Assembly (NCBI GenBank): GCA_031286245.1
Contig: JAITUO010000072.1
Span: forward strand, 1-15,259
Direction of reading: 5' to 3'
Source: Coriobacteriales bacterium
Lineage (GTDB): Bacteria > Actinomycetota > Coriobacteriia > Coriobacteriales > UBA8131
DNA length: 15,259 nt
Below are positions 7,345 through 14,280 of the stretch, piece by piece (position 1 is the stretch's first letter; every line of letters begins with the position of its first letter). Made by a program: the position numbers and the translations under genes. The notes below the pieces were generated by a model. The model had not been told where the DNA came from. It ran no database searches and was given only the letters and a program-made list of their open reading frames with translations.

Positions 7345-8402
7345 CCATGCCGTCTGCGGACGATCAAGATGCTGATTGTGAGTATCAAGGCAGCTGTCAA
7401 CACGACACCGATGATGGCAGCACCGATTCCAGCAATTAGTTGATTGGATACTCCTGGCAAGAGGTAATCGTAAAATGGAGTGTTGGAAGCAATACCGGTC
7501 TCTGCGAAATCTTCGCCCAGTCCTGATTCGAAATAAACAAACTCCAAACCGTCCGGTGCTTGAGAAGCTAAGAAGGATAATCCCGCAGTCAACAGAGCAG
7601 CCAGGCCAAGTACCACTACCACGCTGGTCAGGGAGCTTTTTGGCGGTGAGCTGGAGGAGTTTTTTGGCGGTGAACTGGAGGAGTTTGCTTGCATTGAGTT
7701 TGCTGGCATCGAGTTTGCTTGCATCGAGTTTGCCGGATTTGCGACAGTTGGCTGATTGGCGGCGTTGGTCTGTATACCGCTGTCAAGTATCTGCGGACGT
7801 ACTTTTAGCAGGTAAGCAACTAATCCGGCAGTGATGACACCTTCGGCAAGACCAATCAGCGTATGCCATCCAATCATTGCTGCCAATGCTGGTAGCAATG
7901 GAACACGCCCAGAGGCCCATAACTCCAAGGCAACCATGGCTGCTGAAGCTACAACAGCCAGTGTTGCAGCGATAAATGAAAAAACCAGCTTCGCTGACCT
8001 ACTGGCTTTCAAGCGGATGCCAAGCTGATAGACCAGCACTGCGACTCCAGGGCCCACCAACCCGAGGTTGACGATATTAGCTCCCAGTGTAGTGATTCCA
8101 CCGTCACCAAAGAACAATGCCTGTACCAGTAGAACTGCAGCCATAACGATTGTCGCTGGCCAATAACCCAGGATAATTGCTGCTGCCGCTCCACCGCTGA
8201 AATGCCCGCTGGTGCCGGCGGCAATTGGGAAATTCAGCATCTGCAGGCCAAAGATCAATGCCGCCAGTACAGCCATCAAGACCAATTGACTGCTATCCAG
8301 ATGGCGGCGGATCCACCAGCTGGCATATGATATTCCACCTGCTCCCCCAGCCCACAGACTGGTGAAGGTCTTTGTATCAAGCATCCCATCGGGTATGTGC
8401 AT
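7341..8402 (-). CDS. cbiM: Cobalt/nickel ECF substrate-binding protein CbiM with fused PDGLE (CbiN/NikN-like) domain
   Basis: A 353-aa fusion. Residues 1-220 form the CbiM/NikM membrane domain. The N-terminus MHIPDGML places His2 where the mature protein binds metal, and His67 in SGHFSGG matches the second ligand known from NikM structures. Residues ~225-255 are a repetitive Asn/Ser/Met/Pro linker. Residues 261-353 are two TM helices flanking an extracytoplasmic PDGLE motif (283-287), which is the NikN/CbiN-like partner. The frame opens at 8489, but the ATG at 8402 follows AGGAG, and family members require Met1-His2. The PDGLE form is most often linked to nickel, though cobalt cannot be excluded. 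It leads the operon and has a long, structured-looking leader (8403-8622). Confidence 0.94.
   Translation of the reverse strand: MHIPDGMLDTKTFTSLWAGGAGGISYASWWIRRHLDSSQLVLMAVLAALIFGLQMLNFPIAAGTSGHFSGGAAAAIILGYWPATIVMAAVLLVQALFFGDGGITTLGANIVNLGLVGPGVAVLVYQLGIRLKASRSAKLVFSFIAATLAVVASAAMVALELWASGRVPLLPALAAMIGWHTLIGLAEGVITAGLVAYLLKVRPQILDSGIQTNAANQPTVANPANSMQANSMPANSMQANSSSSPPKNSSSSPPKSSLTSVVVVLGLAALLTAGLSFLASQAPDGLEFVYFESGLGEDFAETGIASNTPFYDYLLPGVSNQLIAGIGAAIIGVVLTAALILTISILIVRRRHG
7637..7735. repeat. Coding tandem repeats in the CbiM-PDGLE linker
   Basis: Two 24-bp units (7637-7660 and 7661-7684) encode SSSSPPK(N/S). Three 15-bp units (7681-7725), followed by a decayed fourth, encode (MQ/MP)ANS on the minus strand. 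All periods are multiples of three, so copy number can change the linker length without breaking the frame. Confidence 0.85.
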
Positions 8403-8440
8403 TAGTGACTCCTGGGTAAATTCGTATTCGGTCTCTAGCT

Positions 8441-8462
8441 TTAAAAACCAGATGGTTTTTAA
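8441..8462. promoter_or_regulatory. Perfect dyad upstream of cbiM
   Basis: A 22-bp palindrome with 10-bp arms, TTAAAAACCA and its complement, around a central GA, 39 bp ahead of the cbiM ATG. As DNA it is a good operator for a dimeric repressor, possibly a metal regulator. As RNA it is an AAAAACC/GGUUUUU hairpin, with a U-run inside the 3' arm. It does not match the NikR consensus I know. Confidence 0.6.
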
Positions 8463-8532
8463 TAAGGTGCCCATCGTAGCACGAATCACATTATCGTGTT
8501 ACCGAGTGTTGTGTTGTTTGTCTCTCCCCAAC

Positions 8533-8622
8533 CGACCGGCACCTTTGCCTCGATCCGCGCTCATTATGTCTCGATAATCGACCTGCGCACGACAGGCACC
8601 TTCTATGTCTCGATCTGCGCTC
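8533..8622. repeat. Three degenerate ~30-bp tandem repeats upstream of cbiM
   Basis: On the minus strand three consecutive units run 8622-8591, 8590-8563 and 8562-8533. They start GAGCGC, GTGCGC and GAGCGC, and continue with (A/G)G(A/G)TCGA. Units one and three also share AAGGTGCC near their end. Unit two lacks it. This is best read as duplicated protein-binding or RNA-structural modules. Confidence 0.6.
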
Positions 8623-8703
8623 GGCTAGCTTTGTTTTTTCCAGTAACCCCAGAACCTAGGAGTGCCACTAAACCACATATCTCTCATAGAAAGCTGTAGT
8701 ACA

Positions 8704-8870
8704 GTTGAGCATAGTACGTTTTGCTAAAAAACACGCGCTGTGTGCTCTCATTTAATCGAATACTGCCAAACACAACAGGATTCTAGGAGAATCTCATACC
8801 TTTTACATAGAATTCAGTTGTTGATGAGCACACAGCGCGTGTTTTTTAGCAAAACGCTAATTGCTCAATA
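8704..8870. repeat. Large palindrome with 31-bp perfect arms (inverted-repeat element 2)
   Basis: Arms at 8717-8747 and 8826-8856 are exact reverse complements over 31 bp, with a 78-nt spacer. A short palindrome GATTCTAGGAGAATC (8779-8793) sits on the dyad centre. Outside the arms TTGAGCA (8704-8710) and TGCTCAA continue the symmetry with small offsets. The GC-rich inner 16 bp of each arm is flanked outside by A6/T6, so either strand would give a long stem followed by six U. A bidirectional terminator between the membrane protein gene and cbiM, or a MITE-like element, both fit. Confidence 0.9.
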
Positions 8871-8950
8871 TTACGTAACCAGTGGAGTCAGTAGTTGCTT
8901 GGAGTTTATTGGGTGCTGAAGGCTTAAATGCTAAATGACTTTACATACTC

Positions 8951-10657
8951 TCAGAAACCAACGAATATCCAATCAGCAGTGACTAACGACAGCAGGCTGA
9001 TCGCTCCAACAAACAAAGCAAGTAAACCATAAGCAGCAAATCCACCTCGCTTGCCGAATAAACAAACCAACAAGAACACAAAAGCGCATATCAGCAGCAA
9101 AACATATGCAACGACTTCAAAATTATCAATCATCAAACAGAAGAAACAGCTAATCACCAACCCGCAAGCAACTAAAGAAAAAATAAAATCATATAACACG
9201 CTATGTTTACCCTGAAAATTTGACACCAGACTGCCCAGCGTTAAACCTGCTGGCACAGTAATAGCAATCATCGTCCAGTCGAATATTGGTAAGGATTTAA
9301 AGAAAAAGTCTTTTAACACCAGATTGCCATTGATCGAATAGATATCCATTGATCTGACTGAGGCATTTCCACCGTTACTGGCAGTTGCTCCAGCGATCAT
9401 AATGAATATGAAAGCCAGCATCAAAGCCATCAATACTGCTATCCGTAAAAAAGCCTGGAAGCCCTTTGATTCTGCTGGTTTCGCAAAAAAACCGGCAACA
9501 AACAACAAAAGAAGAGTAGAGATCCAAATCAAAGAATAGAGTAACCTACTGTCGAATGGCAGTTCCACCAGAGCCACAATCGGGATGAACAAACCAAGTT
9601 GCAACATCAGTAAAACGACTATCTTATACAAGACCTGGCCAGGATAAATGACTCCGGGTTTATCCACATTAGTAGTGTCTGCCTCGGCAGTTTTCGGTCG
9701 CAATAAAAACAACATCAACAGCATCCCAAACTGGACAGCCAGATAGACCAACACCACCCAAAGTCCATTAAGCAGCACCAAGATCAAAAATCCGATTGTA
9801 TCGACCAGGATAGCGTCGACGAACAAAACTACTACAGCCAGTTTCCAATAGCTCTTGTCCTGGGTGAAGAGATATACCCCGATCAGAGCCAACGCAATAA
9901 ACAGCAACCCAGGCATGCAGTCGCTGATGACGCGCATTCTGCTTTCGAAACCCATATTTCGCATGTCAGGAAAAGTAACAACGTAATTCATCAAGAGCTC
10001 ACCAATCAACCTGACAAAACGAGCCAGGTAGATTATCAGTAGGTAGCTCGACAAGCCGAAAGTCGTAAGTCCAACCAAAGCCTTCTCAATGCGCTGATCA
10101 GGGCGAACCAGACGTATAGCAACCGAAACAACCGTCGTGTAAACAATTGCTAAAGCCATAGTCAAACCGAGGATATTGGACTGTGTTACAACTGTCCAAA
10201 TCGATACCACGCCGAACATCAATCTGCTTAACATCATTAAAAAGTTGCCAAACATCGCAATCAGCCAAAGAGCCTGCGTAGTCAGGATGATCCCGAAGCG
10301 GTGGAAATCATTAATCACAGCGATCCTCACCAGCAAGCCTGCCAGCAAAGTCGCTGTCACCAACTGGAAGCTATGAAAAACAATACTGTGGAGAAAACCG
10401 GTAAACACGAGTTCGTATATATCTAGCACTGCTATCGCGTAAACGATATATGAGACGCAAATGTTGATGCCGAATAAAGTAAACAGCGTAATGACCATCA
10501 AAGGCCGGAGCTTTAAAGTGGCGTTGGGCACAAAAGCCTTAGTGGCTAAGTGGGATGGTATAGGCTTTAAAGTGGCGTTGGGCGTATCGCCGCTGGCAGC
10601 AGAACAAAGTGGAGCAGCATTACCTGCTTCATTATTTCTTGACTCTTGCTCGAGCAT
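8951..10657 (-). CDS. Polytopic membrane protein, unrecognised
   Basis: A 568-aa integral membrane protein I cannot assign to a family. After a ~50-residue hydrophilic, probably cytoplasmic N-terminus come about 14 hydrophobic segments from residue ~53 to the C-terminus. A hydrophilic, charged break (PKTAEADTTNVDKPG) splits the protein roughly in half, and a polar loop (ASNGGNASVRSMDIYSINGN) follows near residue 425. Residues 26-31 and 44-49 repeat PNATLK. No ATPase, peptidase or glycosyltransferase motif is visible. The frame extends to a TTG at 10675, but that TTGGAGGAG is itself the ribosome binding site for the ATG at 10657. It is divergent from the radical SAM gene across 261 bp. A transporter, flippase or sensor is possible; none is supported specifically. 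Confidence 0.85.
   Translation of the reverse strand: MLEQESRNNEAGNAAPLCSAASGDTPNATLKPIPSHLATKAFVPNATLKLRPLMVITLFTLFGINICVSYIVYAIAVLDIYELVFTGFLHSIVFHSFQLVTATLLAGLLVRIAVINDFHRFGIILTTQALWLIAMFGNFLMMLSRLMFGVVSIWTVVTQSNILGLTMALAIVYTTVVSVAIRLVRPDQRIEKALVGLTTFGLSSYLLIIYLARFVRLIGELLMNYVVTFPDMRNMGFESRMRVISDCMPGLLFIALALIGVYLFTQDKSYWKLAVVVLFVDAILVDTIGFLILVLLNGLWVVLVYLAVQFGMLLMLFLLRPKTAEADTTNVDKPGVIYPGQVLYKIVVLLMLQLGLFIPIVALVELPFDSRLLYSLIWISTLLLLFVAGFFAKPAESKGFQAFLRIAVLMALMLAFIFIMIAGATASNGGNASVRSMDIYSINGNLVLKDFFFKSLPIFDWTMIAITVPAGLTLGSLVSNFQGKHSVLYDFIFSLVACGLVISCFFCLMIDNFEVVAYVLLLICAFVFLLVCLFGKRGGFAAYGLLALFVGAISLLSLVTADWIFVGF
10510..10583. repeat. Coding 20-bp direct repeat
   Basis: GCTTTAAAGTGGCGTTGGGC occurs identically at 10510-10529 and 10564-10583. 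The 54-bp offset is exactly 18 codons, so both copies encode PNATLK in the N-terminus of the membrane protein. Confidence 0.9.
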
Positions 10658-10835
10658 ATTTTGATACTCCTCCAACCGGCATCAGTTTCAAGAACTGTAA
10701 TTACTGGCAATTATTCCCCAATGCTTTCTCAGAAATCCTTCTGGCAGCCTAAAAGGTTACAACCTCTAAGCTCAGGCTTTTTGGTTACTGATAGCTTTCT
10801 CAACAGATACCGTAACGGTCTTCTCCACATAATGC

Positions 10836-10864
10836 TTGGCTATTGTCAGATCGCTTTGTATAAA
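10836..10864 (+). promoter_or_regulatory. Promoter for the radical SAM gene
   Basis: TTGGCT (10836-10841) and TATAAA (10859-10864) are separated by the optimal 17 bp. They predict a start near 10871 and a ~48-nt leader to the ATG at 10919. This also argues against starting the protein at the upstream end of the open frame (10646). Confidence 0.55.
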
Positions 10865-10918
10865 GTAACATCGCCTCACTTGTCCACTTCAGTCCACAAA
10901 ACGATAATCTTTGAGGTA

Positions 10919-12241
10919 ATGATGCTTTCTGAACGTCTGCAGAGCGGCATGGTCCGCTTTTTGAACAGCCGCTATCTGAGCCTGGCTCGAACTGATCAGA
11001 CTTTTCTGCCGGGGCCACGGCCCAACCAGCAGTATATGTTGTATGCGCATATACCATTTTGTGAGCGGCTTTGCCCCTATTGCTCATTCAATCGTTACCT
11101 GTTCCAGGCTGACCAGGCGACCAGCTATTTTGCCGACCTCCGCCAAGAGATGCGAATGCTGGCCGAACTTGGATATGACTTCGAGTCACTCTACATCGGC
11201 GGGGGCACTCCGACGGTCATGCCGGACGAGCTGTTTGCAACCATCGACGAGGCCCGTCGCTTGTTTTCCATCAACGAGGTCTCCTGTGAAACTAACCCAA
11301 ACCACTTGACTGATGAGATCCTCGATGGTTTGGCAGGCCGGGTCCAACGGCTCTCCTGCGGCGTGCAAAGCTTCGACGACGGCCTGTTGCGCCAGATGGA
11401 GCGCTATGAGAAATACGGTTCCGGCCTGGAGATCCTCCAGCGTGTCCAGGCGGTACACGACCGTTTCACCAGTTTTAACATCGATATGATCTTCAATTTC
11501 CCATCGCAAAGTGAAGAAATCCTGATCAACGACCTGGCAGGTGTTTTGGAGAGCCAAGCCAACCAGGTGACCTTTTATCCCCTGATGGCATCACCAGCAG
11601 TTGCTGCCTCATTGGCTCGCACAGTTGGCCGTGTTGACTACGCCCGCGAAAAACACTACTACGAAATCATTTGTGAAGCTTTAACAGGGGGAGCAAACCC
11701 GGCTTTCGGTTTCAGCAGCGCCTGGACTTTCAATCGGGGTGAGGGTAGCCCAGCCAGCACTACCTCAGCTAACACCCCGATTATCGACGAATACATCGTC
11801 AACTATGAGGAATACCCGGCGATTGGCTCCGGTGGACTCTCCTACCTCGACGGTTCCCTCTATGTCAACACCTTCTCATTGCGCGAGTACCACGCAGCAA
11901 TTTCCGCCGGGCAGATGAGTCTCAGCGGACGCACGATTTTCTCCCCAAAAGACCGCATGCGCTATCGCTTTATGATGCAGCTGTTCGGCTTGAGCCTGGA
12001 CAAACTTCAGTGGCAGCAAGACTTTGGTTGTAGTGTAGCCAGAGGCGTCCCATCCGAGTACCTGTTTTTCAAAGCAGTAGGTGCGATTGAATATGAGGAT
12101 AAGACCGTGATCAAACTTTCAGCAAAAGGGCAGTACCTGATGGTGGCGCTGATGCGGGAGTTTTTCATCGGTGTCAATGGGGTGCGCGATCAGGCGCGAG
12201 CTGCTCTGAGCAGTGCTGAGTGTGATCTGTTGTTTGGCTGA
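10919..12241 (+). CDS. Radical SAM protein of the coproporphyrinogen III oxidase-like (HemN/HemW/HutW) superfamily
   Basis: A 440-aa radical SAM enzyme, expected to bind a [4Fe-4S] cluster through Cys48, Cys52 and Cys55 (CERLCPYC, the CxxxCxxC motif) and to cleave S-adenosylmethionine. GGGTPT (94-99) is the SAM-contacting motif. ETNPNH, GVQSF and NIDMIFNFPSQ match the order seen in HemN, HemW and the heme-utilisation proteins HutW/ChuW. The F after CS resembles HemW/HutW more than true HemN, which has a fourth nearby Cys. Members either oxidise coproporphyrinogen, carry heme, or open the heme ring, and the sequence does not choose. ATGs at 10919 and 10922 follow GAGG closely; the open frame upstream to 10646 overlaps the divergent gene and is unlikely to be translated. 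A strong terminator follows 18 bases after the stop. Confidence 0.88.
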   Translation: MMLSERLQSGMVRFLNSRYLSLARTDQTFLPGPRPNQQYMLYAHIPFCERLCPYCSFNRYLFQADQATSYFADLRQEMRMLAELGYDFESLYIGGGTPTVMPDELFATIDEARRLFSINEVSCETNPNHLTDEILDGLAGRVQRLSCGVQSFDDGLLRQMERYEKYGSGLEILQRVQAVHDRFTSFNIDMIFNFPSQSEEILINDLAGVLESQANQVTFYPLMASPAVAASLARTVGRVDYAREKHYYEIICEALTGGANPAFGFSSAWTFNRGEGSPASTTSANTPIIDEYIVNYEEYPAIGSGGLSYLDGSLYVNTFSLREYHAAISAGQMSLSGRTIFSPKDRMRYRFMMQLFGLSLDKLQWQQDFGCSVARGVPSEYLFFKAVGAIEYEDKTVIKLSAKGQYLMVALMREFFIGVNGVRDQARAALSSAECDLLFG

Positions 12242-12258
12242 ATCAGCAACAATAAAAC

Positions 12259-12287
12259 AAAGGGGCTGGTTTATTCCAGCCCCTTTT
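12259..12287. terminator. Bidirectional terminator between convergent genes
   Basis: AAAGGGGCTGG, a TTTATT loop, and CCAGCCCCTTT form a perfect 11-bp stem, T-rich on both exits (CCCCTTTT on plus, CCCCTTTGTTTTATT on minus). It lies just after the radical SAM stop and 48 bases past the end of the beta-helix gene, so it can serve both. Confidence 0.92.
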
Positions 12288-12334
12288 ACGTAAATCAGTT
12301 CAAGTGGTAACACGGTTGGCAGTAGTATTAATTC

Positions 12335-14032
12335 TTAGCGTGAAACAAAATCGGATCCCGGATGAGGCTTAAACGGTGGATTGACATTCACTATGTCGAT
12401 CGGGAAAAATCCTTCTGAGCAACCGTAGTAGCAGATGCCGCTCTGAGTACCGACTTTACCCCATACCGCTGGTTGGAATCCGAAAATCCCGCCGCCATCA
12501 CTGACCAAATGAGATGTCGTGCCAGCGATATATGTCGTTTGCATGGCAGCTTTATTCCAGGCACAGGCTGCAGAACAACCTACCAGCAAGGGATAACCAT
12601 TTTTCACATAGAGAACTTGGTTTTCTCCAATAACGCTTGTCCCGTAAGCGAACAGAAAACCACCGTAGATGTCAACATGACCTTGTTCTGAATAGATAGC
12701 ATGTCCCAGTGTTGCGCTGACCTCTCCACCGAACATGTTGAGATTCACTCCTGTAGCGCTGTTGTTGTGAATAGCATCTCCGACCAGACCAGCTTTTATT
12801 TGACCACCAACAATGGTGATTTCGACGTTGCGGCCTTCGTTACGGATGGCGTCAAGCTTGCTGGCTTCAATCACCGCATTGCAATAAGTTTTTATCTCAC
12901 TGTAATCTCCCCAGTTCAAGATGGCATGGCCGAAACCTGTGTTGATGACATGGCCGCCGGTTACCTCGATCGTACTGTAGTATCCATAAACGATGATTGC
13001 AGGCATACCTTGCGAAGCTACCTTTCCGCCACCGATTAGGATGTCTGATCCCTGGATATTGGTAGTAATAGCACTGCCGTTGGCTCCAGTAGCTTCGACG
13101 ACGCCACCGCTCACAGAGACATATGAGCTGACGATAGCGATGCCTTGCTGTGCTGTGGATTGCACAACTCCACCGGTGACAGAGACCTTGGTGCCTGCAC
13201 CTCTGGCACTGATCGCACAGTTCATCGTTCCGATCGCACTCATGTCGCCAGCATTGATTTTGCTGCCAGCTGCGCTGACCAAACCACCGGACACAACAAC
13301 CTTGATGTTTGGCTCCGTAGTGTAGATGGCGTTACCCGATTGAGTGGTTTTGACTTCTCCACCACTTACTAAGACGCTTGCGCCAAACTTAACTGCTGAT
13401 CCATTGACGACAATTGCGTTTGCTGTCGTACTGGTGACAGTGCCTTTGTTGACTTCCACCGAACCGGCAGTGTTGATGGCATTGCCAACCGATGCAGCTT
13501 CAGCTGTGCCGCCGTCTATTCTGATCAGAGACTGGTTGGAGGTTGCTTTAATTGTGTGTCCCGGGCCGAGGTTAGTCACAGACCCCTTTCTAGAAACCTC
13601 AAAAGTACCTGCGCCAGTCAACTCAAGTAAGCTGGTACCCTTTGTCCACCCGGAGTATTGGGCAACCCAAATAACCTTTGTCTCCGCGTCGATATTCAGC
13701 GTCAAGGTGTACTGAGCATCTGTAACATTACCACTGACTGTTACCGTATGATTGGTGGTGTCGGCTACTGCACTCAATTGACCGGTAGTTGGACCACCAT
13801 TGCCTGGGTTGAAGTTTCTAATGTAGTTAACCAGCTCCTTTTCATTTGGTGCAGCGTAGGCTGTCTGTGGAATTGCCACAAACATAGTGAACATTACTGT
13901 TACTGTCAGCAGGATCGAGACCAGCTTGCTAACTTGTGATACCGCTTGTTTGGTTTGGGATATGACTTGTGTGACCTTTGATTGTCCGGTTTTGACTTGC
14001 ATGACCTTCGGTTGTCCGATTTTGACTTGCAT
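12335..14032 (-). CDS. Secreted beta-helix repeat protein
   Basis: A 565-aa exported protein. The N-terminus has an unusually long polar region built of 10-residue repeats (MQVKIGQPKV, MQVKTGQSKV, TQVISQTKQA), then a hydrophobic core and a signal peptidase site after residue 60 (AYA|AP). Residues ~150-470 are many imperfect rungs of the form V-x-V-x-G-G-x-V-x-A-x-x-x-x-A-I, typical of right-handed parallel beta-helices in surface and carbohydrate-binding proteins. The C-terminal ~80 residues leave the pattern and carry two Cys pairs (C486/C490 and C534/C538). There is no LPXTG, no membrane anchor and no S-layer-type domain, so it may be released. The ATG at 14032 follows GGGAG; a second in-repeat ATG lies at 14002. 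No pectate-lyase catalytic set is evident. Function unknown. Confidence 0.85.
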   Translation of the reverse strand: MQVKIGQPKVMQVKTGQSKVTQVISQTKQAVSQVSKLVSILLTVTVMFTMFVAIPQTAYAAPNEKELVNYIRNFNPGNGGPTTGQLSAVADTTNHTVTVSGNVTDAQYTLTLNIDAETKVIWVAQYSGWTKGTSLLELTGAGTFEVSRKGSVTNLGPGHTIKATSNQSLIRIDGGTAEAASVGNAINTAGSVEVNKGTVTSTTANAIVVNGSAVKFGASVLVSGGEVKTTQSGNAIYTTEPNIKVVVSGGLVSAAGSKINAGDMSAIGTMNCAISARGAGTKVSVTGGVVQSTAQQGIAIVSSYVSVSGGVVEATGANGSAITTNIQGSDILIGGGKVASQGMPAIIVYGYYSTIEVTGGHVINTGFGHAILNWGDYSEIKTYCNAVIEASKLDAIRNEGRNVEITIVGGQIKAGLVGDAIHNNSATGVNLNMFGGEVSATLGHAIYSEQGHVDIYGGFLFAYGTSVIGENQVLYVKNGYPLLVGCSAACAWNKAAMQTTYIAGTTSHLVSDGGGIFGFQPAVWGKVGTQSGICYYGCSEGFFPIDIVNVNPPFKPHPGSDFVSR

Positions 14033-14033
14033 G
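13983..14033. repeat. 30-bp tandem repeat at the start of the beta-helix gene
   Basis: TGTCCG(G/A)TTTTGACTTGCATG is present at 13983-14003 and 14013-14033, 30 bp apart, with a more decayed copy further inside the gene. It encodes the MQVK(I/T)GQ(P/S)KV decapeptides and duplicates the start codon in frame. Confidence 0.85.
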
Positions 14034-14193
14034 GTTTTCTCCCTTCAAACACCATGTGCAGTTCTCGTCTTTGCCATGGTTATTGTCTGCTTTGTCTTAC
14101 ACAACATAGATGCAGCCAAGCCTGTTCAGGTTTTACAAACTCTGGAAGATTTTCATGCGAAGAGGTTTTGTCAGATGAGCTCATACCTTTACG

Positions 14194-14222
14194 TTGATAT
14201 GGCTCATAATTAGCTTATTAAA
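14194..14222 (+). promoter_or_regulatory. Possible promoter for the oxidoreductase gene
   Basis: TTGATA (14194-14199) and ATTAAA (14217-14222) are spaced 17 bp, ahead of the ATG at 14281. The -10 is poor. A perfect ATGAGCTCAT palindrome lies just upstream at 14175-14184 and could be an operator for either divergent gene. Confidence 0.35.
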
Positions 14223-14280
14223 CGCCTCTACATCCAAAGGTCTAAACGCAAGTATCCGGGCCATCAAAAGGGAGGGTGAT

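Larger units (their letters stand above)
8403..8622 (-). promoter_or_regulatory. Candidate structured leader of cbiMQO
   Basis: On the minus-strand transcript the octamer AAGGUGCC occurs twice (8602-8595 and 8545-8538). Its complement GGCACCUU occurs once downstream (8471-8464), directly before a hairpin (8462-8441) that lies ~30 nt ahead of the cbiM ribosome binding site. The two octamers are mutually exclusive partners for one site, which is how an RNA switch could work. I looked for the cobalamin riboswitch B12 box and do not see one. Whether this region is transcribed is not known. Confidence 0.4.

Noticed and set aside
7007..7375. 122-codon plus-strand frame and similar antisense frames over cbiQ, cbiM and the beta-helix gene
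   Set aside because: They are antisense shadows of well-supported genes with no motifs or ribosome binding sites.
8403..8700. Cobalamin riboswitch upstream of cbiM
   Set aside because: Searched by eye on the minus strand for the B12 box and the upstream conserved core; neither is present, although the leader still looks structured.
59..8870. Retron or group II intron RNA explaining the large inverted repeats
   Set aside because: No reverse transcriptase gene lies in the window, and the palindromes are simple symmetric arms without a recognisable msr/msd layout.
10646..10918. 91-residue N-terminal extension of the radical SAM protein
   Set aside because: It overlaps the divergent membrane protein start, contains the likely promoter at 10836-10864, and the conserved sequence begins only after the ATG at 10919.
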